Notes under the pieces: generated by a model
Told to the model about the DNA's origin: nothing
Databases searched by the model: none
The model's input: only the letters and a program-made list of their open reading frames with translations
Position numbers and translations under genes: made by a program
In this document: one piece after another, positions 13,128 to 26,900 of the stretch
Numbering within the stretch: position 1 is the stretch's first letter
Layout: each line of letters starts with the position of its first letter
NCBI GenBank assembly: GCA_030770545.1
Contig: CM061097.1
Span: 2,728,501 to 2,792,500 of the forward strand
DNA length: 64,000 bases
Origin: Macropodus opercularis
Taxonomy: Eukaryota > Chordata > Actinopteri > Anabantiformes > Osphronemidae
Reading direction: 5' to 3'

Positions 13128-16100
13128 ACCGGTGAAGGGTAAAGGGAAGAGGTAGCACAGGGAAGAAGGGAGAGAACAGAGGTTGGGGGGAGTGAGGTGA
13201 GGGGAAGGAGGAAGACAGTCGGGGAGTAGGGGAGGTGTTTTTGCTGACAGCCATTTTGTGGCTTCTGCTGCAGTTAAAATGGTTTTACATTCATCTGCTC
13301 CTGCAGGGTAGTTAGGTGAGGATGGTTTTAGTGCTACCTGGCATATGGCTCATCCAGAGGCTGCACAGAGCGACAGCAGCAGAGCCGTCGTTTTCTATTA
13401 CGGCTGTCCTACACATGTCACTCTCTGATTGCCCAGCTGCCCCGGATCTGAACACACACTTGTGCCGTCTGCTGTGAACCGGGGAAATGACAGACTTTCA
13501 TTCTGGACTTTGCCCACCATGTCGTAACGTTCTCGTCTTTGATGTGAGCAGGGTTAAAACGTGGCTTCCTGTGCCTTGCTCTTCTCCGAGGCAGAGAACT
13601 AACAGACTTCTCGTTTGAAAGCGCGAGTCTGCTGGATTGGGAAGCACTAGAAGGCTGAGGCCTTTCCTTTTGATTTGTCTCTGGGCTTCTCGAGACATTG
13701 GTTTACATGATTGCCCCTTCACTAGAGAGTTGGCATAAAAAAGATAAGTGAAAAATGAAAATGGCAGACCGACAATGTTCATCATCCCTCTGAGATACTC
13801 ATCCACAGCCAGGCACAACCGAGCCTCCACTACACTCGCACATCAAAGAAAAGGAGAAGCAGAAAAAGACTCTTCACCTTGTGTAATCACATGGGTGTTT
13901 TGTGTGCTCGTGGATGTGCGAGTCTGTGTGTGTGCATCTGTCTGCATGTGTGTGTGAGCTATTTGTGAGTCCACCTCAGGCACTGGGCTACTGGGTATGC
14001 AGCCTTAAAAGGTTGTGTTTCTGCTGCCACCTCGATCTCCCTCTCAGTGTCTCGCACTCGCGCGCAGACTCTTTGTACTTATGTTTTCTCTGCATCGCTT
14101 CTGTCCGTCTCTATTCCATTATCAGTGTTTTATTGTTATTGTTTTAAAAGAACAAGGCCCAATATTGGCCGGGTATCTCATTCACAGCCACATCCAGCAC
14201 ACGCAATGACCTTACGCTATTTGAGAGGGAAGCTGGTTAGCGCTGGCAGTTTTGAGAACATAATAAAGCTATTTATGCAGCGAGTCTGGCCTCTCACAAT
14301 CACCCTGCTGTCTGAGGCTGGTCGAGGTGTGTATGGGTTTGTGTGTATAAGAGAGAGAGAGAGAGAAAGGAGACAGTGAGGCTCAGGCTAGAGAGGCAAG
14401 GGAGGCCCAAAGGAGGGTCAGGCTTACAGAAACTTTAAGCCTGTCTGCAAGCAACGAGAACTAACATGGCTTAACACTGAGCAGGGAGGAGAAATAGTCA
14501 TGACCCCAGCTTAGCAGTTTAGACCATAATGGCCCAGGATGGAGCTTTACCTGTGCACTATTACTGTTTTATAGTTGTGAGGGCGCACAGCGCCTCGAGG
14601 CTCTCTGGTGTATGTGTATGGGATGTTGTGGTCGGCAGCTGTCTCTTTCCTGTCATTGTCCCCAGTCACGTGACAACCCGGCTGGCTTACACACATGCCA
14701 GCAGGGCACGTCACCAAGCTGGCATTAGCCTCTGTATGATCAGGTTGGGACCGAGGCTGGACTCGGTATCTGTTGGTGGTTATCATGTTTCAGTCTCTAC
14801 TGTACAACATCGCTGACGCTTTTCCAAAGCGCACCACTCATTCCAGAGGCTGTTTAATCTGTGCTGGCTGAACTAGTTCATCCGTCGATTATCATTTTTG
14901 GGCCTTTTTGGCACCTTTTGGTCTTTGCCAACGTCACACTTCAAGTTATCCTCTGTTGTGTGGTCTTTAGTTCACCCTTTACCATGAGAAAAAGGATTTA
15001 ACACCAGCGATTCAGTGTAATGCAGGTTTAGTAGCTTAGTCTTCATACTGTGTTCATCAAACTAATGTCTAATTCCCTTGAGGTTAGAAATCTATGTAGA
15101 AACGGTGGGCAGCATTGTTGAGTAGAGGAAACCTAGAGTAAACCAGTGTTAGGGTGAGTGCTTGTTCATACACATACCACCAGGAAGCTACCAGAAACTG
15201 TCTCAATAGCTCTCATGAGGCAGCTTTGAAGGACTGTGGTTTGTGATCAACAAACATGGCTAAAAATAAGTTTTCTGTTTACCGCGGTACAAAAGGAGCA
15301 AACCACTGACTTTGACCTTAGGTTTGGATGCTGTTGTACATTGTATATTAAGCTTCTTGAAGCACTCGTTTGGATTATGGTTATTAAATCATACTACAAC
15401 CATGTGCTGTGCAGCCTGTTTGGTATTATGTTGGAGATCAGGTATTTTGGTATTATGATGGAGATCAGCTGTTTGTACAGTAGCACGGGCTGGTACAGGA
15501 CTACATGCAGAGCAAACTCACACAAATAGTATAAAATGCCTACAATAGCCACAGTGGAAAGCCTAAGAGACGTAGATGGGTAGTGAGTAATTCCCAGTGT
15601 GCTGCTGCAACATTTTGGGATCTCTGGTTATCGTAGGTGTGCAGCACTAAGCTTTCATTTGAAGCTTGTCTGCGGGTAGTGGTCTAGTCTGGGTTGACAT
15701 CAGTGTAAATGGTGTCAGTCCAAGCTCAGTGTGTGAGACAACATTCCCCACTTCCAGCTCAGTCATGCCTCGTGTCATATTGACTGATGGGATTCCCTGG
15801 AGCTGTAGTGAGAAGTGTAGTCCAGTGTTTGTTTTGATTGCTTTTTTATATGTGTGTGTGCATGTAACACTGTGTAAATGTGTGTTAGTGTAAGCATCCA
15901 ATAATCTGTGTTTGCATAAGCAATGACCCAGAAAGGTAAACAAGAATCCTCAGAAAAATGGTCACCACAGCCTTTTCTCCAGGGAGTAGAAATAGCAGCA
16001 AGGGTGCAGAATTCTGTTTGGTGACAGCAACACTGTCATTTCTGTGTATTTACGTGCCTAAGTGCACAGCACTTTTCATGCATGTGTGTAGCAATGCCAC

Positions 16101-16852
16101 AGCATGTGTGTGTAGAACACTTCAGACGCTGGTTTTTCCAGACCAGCTCATAAACCACATCTGGGGAAGGAATTTAGATTCCTTTCCTTCGTCTTTCTCT
16201 GCTGCCTCCCCTCTTCCCCCTGTGTGATTTCCAACCTCTTTCACTGCACTGGTGAAAAGAAAAAAAAAAACCAAGTCAGCTTCTTTCATTTTTTCTGTCT
16301 TGTGTCCTCAGGCTAACTTCAGCCTGGTTTTAGAGCAGAGATGAGGAATGTCTTATTTTGCACCGATCACTCGAGTGTCTGCACGGCTTTCCTTCAGATC
16401 TGCCGCAGGATGAAGGGATGAGGGATGATTAGCAGCGAGTGAGTGAGGGAGAGTACCGGCAGCAGGGAAGGCAGGCGGTTCTGTTGTTTGTTTGTGTGAG
16501 GCTCAAAATGCAAATGGGAGCAGTTCTGTGATGAGCTTAAGTGTTTGTCTTCATACATAACAGGCCGCTAATGATGTTGATGACAGCTGACAGGCCTCTG
16601 CTGAGAGGTATTGGTGAAATGGAAGCTGTGGGGGTGACAGGACTGCTTTACTCACTCTTCCTTTACTAATGACATCATTCACCTCTCTCTGCAGACTGTC
16701 CCTGGCTTCGCTGTGTTCCTGTGGGACAACCAACTCAACCCCAGTAGTTAATTGACATCTATCAACCAGCTCGACAGACTACTCTTCTCTGTTTTCCTAT
16801 TGGCTGGCTGCCACAGCTTCCCCCATCCTGACTGGCTCTGGCGGGAGCGTGG

Positions 16853-19800
16853 ATGGAGCCAAGGGATCTGGTTGGCTCGGCCCGACCCAAAGAGGCGGAG
16901 TTACAGGGAGGCAGGGTGGGGCCAAATGAAGAGGACCAGGAAGGAGCAAGGGGCATCGGTTTGGCCGGCAGTGATGATGTGATTAATGGTGGCATCAGTG
17001 AAGGAGAGGGGCTAGAGGAGCAAGGGGAGGGACTTCTGGAAGAGCAGGAGTTCTCCATCAAGGAGGCGAGCTTCCAGGAAGGAAGTCTAAAGCTGAAGAT
17101 CCAAACCACCAAGCGCACCAAGAAGCCCCCTAAGAGCCTTGAGAACTACATTTGTCCACCAGAAATCAGGATGACCATCAGGCCTCCAGTTGGAGAAGGC
17201 AAAGGGGGGCGGCAAGGGCGAACAGGAGGCGGAGGCTCAGCAGTGCGAGGTTCCAAGGATGAAGAACGAGGGCCCCCGAGAAAGAGGGTAAGTTGCCACC
17301 GACCGCCTGTGTTAAGTAGGTGTGTAGTCACGTGCAGTTTGTTTTTCACTCCTGTGGCTTCTTCCTATCTCCACATCTCACTTCCTCTCTCTCAGACTCC
17401 ACCTCTCTTTGTCGGTAGCTCCTTTCCCTTCTTGCTTACGCAGGGTCAAAGTTTGCTGTGTAATTGAAACCAGTCGTGGGTAGCTGAGATCACAGTGATA
17501 CGCACACAAGCACACGACGCACACGGCGCACACACACCCACACAGGAGCTGAGAATAGGGGCTGACATAAGCAAGTGACAGCTGGTGTCTGCTCTCTCCA
17601 TTTGTGGTCATGTACATAGAGACCTCTCCTCTCCGCTCCTTTAATGAAATCAGCTCTCGTGGGTCACACCGCTTCACCCTCCTCCTCCTCATCGCACCCT
17701 TTACACACTACACTGGTGCTTGGTGTGTGTGACACTGTGTGTGTACAGGTCCTTGGGGGAATCTAGTGTTTGCGGGGTGTGTTGACCTACACAGTCGTGT
17801 TTGTGTCCGGCCCTGACAGCCGTCTAGATGCCACTGGGCCTGACAGCCCCAGTAGGAGCGAAAGCATCATGTTGTCAACGTGCTGCTGGGCTGTTTGTCC
17901 TGTCGTGATCCAGTGTTATGGCTGGAGCTCACATTTGATCTTCTTTTTAACTTATTGTGTTACTAGAAACATGGTGTACCTTGGCCGTGCTCAGTTAGGC
18001 TGCCTCAGTCTCATGAAACCAGCTGTATGCAGCAAAATAAACAATTCAAATAGTTCTACGTTTACAGAATGATTTTTCATATGAGTTACTGGATCAGCTT
18101 ACGGTTACGGACTCAGCCAAAACAAGGAAAACCAAAGGTAACAATAAGTGGTAACAGGTGGTTGCGACCAGACGTTGCTTCATAAGCCAAAGTAAGATTG
18201 AAAACCACTGCTTTAGATGTGTGTTGTTTTTTAAACAACTGGAATAGTGGTTGAAATCAGTGTGTGGCGTTCACACGCAAAGGTGCAGCCAAACTGGAAG
18301 GAAAACATGTGGGTGTTGCTTTGTCACCGTCACATTTTGACGTCATCCAGTCATAATTTCAGCTGGCTGTCTGCAGTGTGTGTATTCCAGCCGCGGAGCA
18401 GGCCGAGTCTGTCTGACCTGCTGTCACCTCTCCTTAAATAATCCATGGAAAGCACGTTTGCTCATTTTCAGTGTTTATATCGTGAGTGGAAGGCTCCGAG
18501 TCCTGTTACAGTGCGATTGACAGAGGCTATCATAGTGACATGGTCTCTGTTGAGGTTTGAGGGGGGGTGTTGGTGTTGATTCAGATCTGTTTCAACCCCT
18601 ACGCTCGTACCCTCAATCACACACCCTCCCCCATCCCCTCCCCCCTTACATCCTTTCCCTCCATCCTCCCGTCACCTGCCACCCCAAGGGTGTAATACAG
18701 GCACGCTCACTGGAGAGGAACGGGTTAAAGAGGGAGGCTGGGCTGCTTGCTGCCTCTCAGTCTCCCTCTCTTTCTGTGTGTGTGTGTGTGCGTGAGGTTA
18801 AATACTCTCTTTGTGGTATGGCCGTGTGTCAGGAGGGGAAGGGTGGGGAGGTGAGGGGGGAGCAGATGGACAGCCTCTCTACTCTCTTTTGCATTGTGTC
18901 CACATCCCTTTCCCTACATCTCTCTTTTTATCATCTCTCTGTCTCTCTTTCTCTGCTTTGCCCTCACACGTTTCTTCCCTCGTGTCTTCTTTTCACTCCG
19001 TCTTTTTCACCGCTCTTTTCTTCCTCTTCCTCCCGCCTTCGCCCTCTGTTGTCTTGTAGCAGATGGCAGCATGGGGCAGCGGCAGCAGCAGCAACAGAGC
19101 AGAAGCCAGAGTGTGAGCAAGAAACGGGGAGAGGAGGAGGGGGTGGTGGAAAGAAGAAGTGGAGGAGGAGAAGGGAGGTGGGGGTCAGGCATATGGAGAG
19201 CCTGGTTAAGGGGCCCCCTCAGAGGGAGTGTGTATGTGCGTGTGGTAGTGTGATGAATAGAGCAGGAGGAGAGGCAGGACACAATAGATGCCCATTAAGA
19301 CAGAGATCTGACTCTAATAGACAGAGAAGGGGAGAGACAGACATGTAGAACGGCGCAAAGAAAGACATGGAAATGCCATGTGTCAGCCAGTTTTAGCACC
19401 AAAAGGATTGCTGTCAAAACAATTTGTCAAAAAAATGTTTAATCATTCATGTGAGAAAACTTCAACGTAAAGCAACAGCACGATGGAAAATAGTGAAAGC
19501 ATAACTCGCTAAAAACATTTAGATGACGTTGAGGAGAAACGATGCAGGCTCTTGACATCTATCGCCTTCTACAGCCAGGAGGTCAGTGAGCATGCTTGTT
19601 GTGTCAAGGGACAGACCCACACGCACTCACAAACGGGATATGATGGGCTCCCCTTCTCTGTCTCCAGCTGACATCACACACATGCTGACCGTCCTCTCAC
19701 ACACAGCTCTTTGTCTGGACGCGCCGTGTGTGTGTGGAAGCTGAATGTGTGTGTTCTGACTGATCCGGGTCCTAGGTCAACCACTGCATCACTCTTCCAC

Positions 19801-22800
19801 ACGCGCACTGAAATACCCGCGTACGCACAAGCGCATAGATGCACAGTTATTGCTGCAGTGCCTACACATGGGAAAGTATACGCAAGCTAAGCTCTTCCCT
19901 TTCGCTCTCGGACGCACGCACACAAATCATTCCGAGCAATGATTGCAGTTAGAGAGAGTGTTTTCCTGGTTATCTGTCCGGTTCTCTGGACGTGCCAAAT
20001 GTGGCTCTTAATCCATTTCACTATCTGTGGGGAGAGATAAGCCAGAGCTTTTCCAGGAGTCCAGGCCAGGGTGTGTGTCATTGTTGTTGTATGTATAGCT
20101 GTGTGTGTATTAGAGGGTGTATGCAAAAGCCTGATGCTAGACACACACTTATCTTGTCTTGACAGCCCCTCCGCTCGGTGGTCCCCCTGGCTGTGTGTGT
20201 CTGTGTGTGTGTGTGTTGCTGCTTGGTGGTCTCCCAGCAGTGTCTGAGATTATTATGTGTTAGTCAAGTGCATTCACGAGGAAATTAATGCTGCCACTGT
20301 TGCCATACCAAGTGTGTGCATATGCAATGTGTGCATATCCGTGTGTGTGTGAAATGGTTAACCTTTTGATGTGAGCTTTTTTATCCCTGGCTGAGATGGC
20401 GGTTGGTGACCTGAGGGACTTGGTGAGCTCATAAAATACAAGCTTGTGTGTGTGTGCGGGTATCAACTTTGTGTTCATACACATAGAACAGTCCTCGACT
20501 GATTTATGAATGTATATGAATATAAAGTGATCGTCTTTAAAATGTCCTCAAACTGTCTGGTTGGACTTTTGTCTGTCATTGTAGTAGAAATATTTAGGCT
20601 TTTATTGTGTAGTGCAGTCTTTGAAAGTAAAAGAGCTGGGAATGCTTTAAGGGGCGTTTCCCTGTGGTTGGTGGGGGATGGGACATGTGTGTGTGTGTCT
20701 GCGTGTGTGTGTGTGTGCCTGCATGCTGGGGAGGGGTGAGTGATTTAGCACCGCTGAAACACCAGCTGTCCATCTGTGTCTGACCACCATGCACATCCAG
20801 TGCACAGTACACACACCTACACCACACACACACACAAGCTCCTCACATCCAACCTCTGATCTGCTCTCAGACCTGAGGAAGGTCCAGACAAAACACAATC
20901 TGTCCATGTGTCACTCTCACACACACACAAACCGACACACTCTAACACTACATTACGCTAAGCAGGATTGCTCCCTAATCAGCTCTGCAGTAGTGCCGGT
21001 GCTGCAGTGTGTCCACAACGAATGACTCTGCAAGGTCACCCTTAGTGAACATACGTACACACACATGCACACGCACAGACACACAAAGGAGCGCTGGAGG
21101 CTGGCAGAAGAAGAATGAACTTTGACCCTGCCGGACATTCAAAAGTCGAGGGGATAGCTGGACTTCACTGTTGTGTAAGCCTGTGTGTGTCTGTGTGTGC
21201 CTTGGCATGTGCGTGAGTGTGTGCAGCGTTGTTTGTTTGCGTGAGTGGGTCAGGGTTGAGACAACTGGAGTATGGCCTGTGCTTTCTCACCCTCAGGGTT
21301 GGACATGGTCTCTGTGTGTGTGTTTGTTCTGATCATTTTCTTGGAACTGTAGCTAATTTCTGAATCAGACACACACACACACACACACACCCTGTTCCCT
21401 GTTCTTCCTAAAGGTCAAGCTCCATTCATTCACTATTGTGTCCGGTCCCAGTGGGTTTCTGTTCTTCTTCAGGCAGATGCAGGCAGGCTGGAATAGCCGG
21501 TCCAGCTGGGGTTACGTTTTAATGAAGACCTGCGTTGGCCACTAGCACTTAAAGAAATGCTATTTGCACTGAGCAGTTACCAGTGAACAATCACCAAATG
21601 TACAAAATGTGAAGCTTCTATTAAGATCAGCAGACATCAGAAAATGAGCTAATTAAGAAATTAACCCTCCGGCTATGTAAAACTAGAACAAATGGCAAAG
21701 TGGTCATGGCTCAATAACGCAGCATTATGTATAATCCATACGTTTGTTTTTTTGGACAGTGGTTGCGTGTGACTCATATCTGGTGTGTGGCCATGTTTGA
21801 TGTCTTCTGTGGTCGTGAATGATGTTGAGTCACAGCATCATGTGTTCCCGGTGGCTGCTCATTAGTATGGCTCCATCATGCTTCTGCCTCTGTGGTTAGT
21901 GTGTGTGTGTGTGCATTTAGTGGTTTGGAGAGAAGGTCCAGCAGGGATGGATGGTGATGTTCAGGACAGGGGAGGGGAGTGAAGGGGGAAGGAGAAGCAG
22001 GCGCAGAGTATTGACTTTCACTGTGTCTCACTTGAAGCGTACGTATGTCTGTCAGTGAAATCCGGTCTCCTCAGCTGTCTGCCTCACGCCTCTCCGACAG
22101 CGTGTGTCTGAAAGCAAGAGGGGTGACGGAGGAGGCGTGGTGTCCAACACCAAAACCATTCCTTCAAATTTCAGCCTTTTTTTTTGTTTATATTTTAGAA
22201 TGATATTAACATTTACAATTTTAACCAGTTGGTTCTGAAACATTTCCTCAATGAGAATGTTTTCATGCAGGTAAATGTGCTGTCGTGTTTTCGTACCAGG
22301 GCTTTTAAAATGTGTAGTTTTGATGTTTATTTATGCTCCTTGTCTCTTAAGTATGAATGCAGACATGAATAAATGATATAAATGTGTCTGTCGGTGCTTC
22401 TGTCTGTCCCGCGAGGCAGCTCAGACTAAACAAACAGCTGTGTTTATGAAGCAGGGAAGAGCCACAAGGGTCTTCTGTTTAGTGGTCCATTTCAACACGC
22501 ACACACACACACTTGTACATATGTTCACATGCACACTCGTGTACACTGGCAAATCCCCTTTGCTCCGCATCCTCTACCTGCCCTGCTCTGCTGCGTTTTT
22601 GCCTGCTCATTCCTCCTCCGCCTCACTCCCGCGGCCCCGTCGCTCGGCGTAGTGCCGGCTCCCTCGCTCCGCGTGGAATGCCACTCGGTGTGACCTCTCA
22701 CCTACAATAAGGAGGGGTGCTGGTTTAGACATGGGAGCACGGGGCAGCTGCAGTCATGTGCCCAGGGCCTGGAGGGAAACACACAGGCAGAGTCAGGTTG

Positions 22801-23877
22801 TTGGCTAAAATGCACACGCTCAAGCCGTGCTGGGTTTTTTTCACGCACTGATTCAGCAGTGGATGTGGAGCAGTGCTTCCCCCATCGCTCTCTGTGGCTG
22901 CCTGAGAAATTGTAGAACACCATGCTTTGGTCTGTGTGTGTGTGTGAGAACGCACGAGTGGAGTGCAGCCTCACACAAAGGCGGTATTGTTGGTGCGAGC
23001 AGGCCTGAGGGGAGGCGGGAAGTCTGATTGGTTAAGACTATTGTGTCTCACTTCGCCCATTCTCCCTGTCACTGAGGATGTCATTACAGCGGCTCTCTAA
23101 CTCTCTCGTCTGAGGAGACCCCCAGTTTGAAACACAGAGATGTAGGCTGAGCAATGAAAGGTTTACAAGCTTTAAACTTGGAGGGCAGGCACTAAACTCA
23201 TTCTTCAAGACATTGTAATTCCTGTCAGCCAGCGTTTGAAAGCATCACAGGCAGCAAAGTAGATTATAATTATGGTTGTATATCTACTTATTTCTATAAA
23301 ATGCTCGTTGGTGTATTCTAGAGCCTAAAAATAAAAACAGACCATGTTGGCCTGATGATTCCCAGAAATTCAGGATGTCCTACTAGCAGAGAGGAGCCAA
23401 ACTTGAAATCTCAACATCCACAGTTCAAGATGGGGAGACGACCTTTGTAGGCTGAGTGCCCGCGTTTCCCGTCGGCCGTCTACTGTCCATGTTACAATAC
23501 AAACATCCAAATCCATCCAAATTCGAAAAAATTACACAGATATGCACAGCGACGTGTGGTCAACACCACTTCAAAGCACATTGTTTTCATATAAGTAATC
23601 TGTGAGTGAGCCAGAGAGGAAGGGTTTAATCTTAAGAGTGCTTCTGTCTTGAGTTACCCATCAGTCCACACAGGAAGCCATCCCTTAGGGTTGAGAGCAG
23701 CTCCATTGCTGTTAATTGTTTCCTGTTGTACAGAAGTTGTAAGCTTGGTCATATGGCGCACAACAGGTTTCTTTGGTGTTTCTGCTGTGTGTTGTGCACG
23801 TGGGACCAGTGTTTGTGTTTGTAATGTGCTTGCCCTCAATAGCTGCGTTGATCAAACATTGTTCTGTCTATTAATGA

Positions 23878-23913
<36 letters not shown>

Positions 23914-26900
23914 CCCAGTGTATTTTCTTTGTGCTGAGGATGAGCATGGACTGAAATGCGTAATGCATTTCAATAGGTTTGGTTGTGTCCATAAAAGGAA
24001 CAACTGGCACATAATCGCTGTAATAATCACTATGAAAGAACTCGTCATGTGGTTCTTAGCACTACTCACAAGCACGACACACATATGCCTGCACAGAGGC
24101 CATTAATGCTAATAGCAGGGATTAGACATATACTTTGTGTAGCATGTAAATGTCTCTGTCATTACTGCACGAGTGAAAACCACCAATTGCGCCGACATAA
24201 TATGCGTCACTTCAGCCAATCACAGGCTTTTGTTCGGATTGAGTCATCTGCGTCTGAGTGTGTCTGAAGAGAGTGTGACGAGGAGGCTGTTGGGTGTTTC
24301 GCTGCTATCTTTAGGGCCACTCCAATCTGAAGGATTACCGCTGTGGACGTAGGAGGGAACGTTTGACTCCAGACCTCCTGCTGTGCATCAAATCTGGCTA
24401 CAGCTGTACTTTTATTTCAAAGACACATGTACTGATCGTGCACAACAGCACGTAGGACAAATATAAATGTGAGTCTTGCGCCTGTGTAATCAGGCTGTCT
24501 TTGGTAAACTGTGGTCGTAGGCATAGTTTTAGAAATGTGGCATTAGTCCAAGAGTTGAAGTCTTGAATGGGGCCCAATTTACAAACTTTCCCACCCAACT
24601 TTCCCAGAAGATGCTTTGGCTGGCACGGATCTCGGATAGTAAAGCACTGGCAGCACATGCAGAGTAAAAAGAGACCTACACACACACCACTGGCCTGATC
24701 CCAGTGATCCACAAACTGTCCCACCTTGACATCCTCTCGTTTTAACTCCCCCTTCGCCTCCCCTCTTTTCTCTCCCGCTGTGAGTCTCCTCGGGCACATG
24801 AATGGAAGTCTTTATTCCCTGGAGAACTGGTGGGAAGAACGAGAGGACAAGAAATAGGGATTGGGGGGTGGGGGTGGGAGAGGAAGGGGTCTGTGAGAGT
24901 GGCCACAGTGGACAGTGCCACGGCTCCGCTTTTCTCCACCGTCGCTTTTCCCTGATTGCCTGTGCACTCACCCCTCTTCTAGCCCGTTTTAAGTGCGGTG
25001 TACACAAAGCCGTGTTAGTATTCATGGTGTTTGTTTGCAGAGGAACGGTGTGTGTGTGCGTGTGTGCGTAGAGCTGTCAGAAACACAGATCACAGAGAAG
25101 CAGCGCTCTGAATGAAGCTGGGGGAGAAGCGGCCGTGGGGGGAAGAGGAGGTGGTGGTAGTTCCCACAGGGGGAGAATGGTCAGCTCCAGAAAAGAAACA
25201 AATAGGAAGAAAAGAAGGGATGAGATGAGGATGGGGCGGGGGGCAGCGCACAAGGCCAAAGGGGCAGAGGGAGATGGCGCGGTGTCAAAGCCAAGGAGAG
25301 TGTGTGCGCGGTGCGTGCAACCACAAGAGGGAGGGGAAAGCAGAGGATCATATCAATCATAAGGTTTTGGAGGGAAGTCGTTGGAAACAGGTCCAGGCAC
25401 TTCTATTCTTGCTTTTCTGCTGTCCTCTACTTTCCTCCGTCTCTACCGCTCTCATTCTTTCAGTAAGCCAACCACCCGCCCCCTTCCACATTTCTCCCTC
25501 TCTCTCTCTCTCCCCCTCTGTCTTTCTGTGCCTCTGTCTCTCTTTCTCTTTGTGTGTCTGTCTGGACAGCTGCCCAGTTCCATACACAGGGAAAAATGAA
25601 ACACTCTAACCACCGGGCGTGCAGCCAAATAAAAGGCTGCGAAAAACTATTTGAAGGGCAGCGTGTTTGTGTGTCTGTGTGTGCGTGCATGGACCTTGTG
25701 TATATGTTTGCTGGTGTGTGTGTGTGTGCTGGGCTTGTGAGAGTTGGGTGTGCCTGTTTAGGGTGTTCTTTCCCAGTGTAATGGTGCGGCCAGAGTACAT
25801 GTGTGAGGAGAAGTTCCACTCTCAGTTGGTTCAACAGGGTGCAGGAGGGGAAAGGACGGGGGGGCAGCCTTGTACGTCCCCTCACGTCGTTCTGCAGGAG
25901 GGAAGAGTGCGATAATTTACATCCTACTCTTGATTCGCAGCAACCTGCTGGGTGGACAGTTACATTCAGACACAATATAAAGTCATGCTGACTCATTTCC
26001 AAAGCGCGTTTCCGTTGGGTGATTGCACCACTTAGTCACACATTACCCACGACCTCCACTACTGCACTCCGACCTCACCCCGGTGCTGACATTACCAGTG
26101 AGCAGGAATGTGCAGTTCCATATCTGCGAGCGAGCCTGACTCAGAGGGAGACCTCTCAGCAGCGGCGAGAGCCTTAACCCCTGAGACACGGACCTGAAAG
26201 GCTTGAGGGAGCGATAGCGTGGCAGATGTACCAAACTTGTTGTGGGCCTGTTTTGTGTCCCTTATCTGTATTTGATCAGTGGGGACAGTGTAGAAAAAGG
26301 TTCACAGCTAGTGTGCATGTCGATTGCTCCAGGGTCAGAGTCCACGCCTGTGGCAGGTCTCTGACCGCTGCCCCCTGCTGCAGGCCGTCAGTAGTACAGA
26401 GAGGTGTGTTCGCACAGCGGGGCTCTGCAGCCATGACAGGTACAGTGTGTCGTGGACACGAGTTTGCCGTTTTAATAGAGCCTCCAATACCAAAAAAATG
26501 GTATTAAGTGCATGAAAACATTTGTTAATATCGAAACATATTCAGGAAAATTCATGCAATGTTAATCATAGCAGCCTGGAGACTACCTATGAGCTCTATT
26601 CACATTAATGTTAATATCAGACGCCGGGTGTGTTTCTCTGGGAATGCTTCAGTGTTGGACATGTAGAGGAGGGAAGAGGGAGGTGAGACTGGTAGGAGGG
26701 AGGAAACTAGAAACAAAAAGCTGAACTGGTGCCAATAACCAAACCTCAACCAGGAAGGGGGGCCTGCCCTGCTCCCTTTTTCTGTTATGCTGCTCTATCT
26801 ATACTAGGAAAGCTGTCCTTGGCTCCGCTCTTTATTATCTCTCGGTGGTTGCTTTGTGGTTGGTGGGTAGGATGCGTTTTGCATGTGTATGGCTGTGTTT

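Larger units (their letters stand above)
11729..16694 (+). other. setbp1: setbp1 intron 1
   Basis: A 4.97-kb interval between the 5'UTR donor and the exon 2 acceptor. It contains a GGT/poly-G tract, a GA/GGGA tract and short CA tracts. No exon with conserved protein similarity was recognised. Confidence 0.55.
11671..16747 (+). promoter_or_regulatory. setbp1: Upstream ORF spanning the setbp1 exon 1-2 junction
   Basis: If exon 1 (ending 11728) is joined to exon 2 (starting 16695), an ATG at 11671 opens a frame of 36 codons. A second in-frame ATG lies at 11725, four bases before the donor, and the frame stops at TAG 16745-16747. An in-frame TAA directly precedes the first ATG. The main setbp1 ATG lies 105 nt downstream of the stop. 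Such an ORF could reduce or regulate initiation at 16853. Two shorter upstream ORFs begin at about 11650 and 11660. The splice join is inferred, not observed. Confidence 0.4.

Noticed and set aside
26161..26220. Possible small setbp1 exon with DLKG-like codons
   Set aside because: An in-frame TGA lies just upstream, there is no acceptor in range, and a stop follows soon after.
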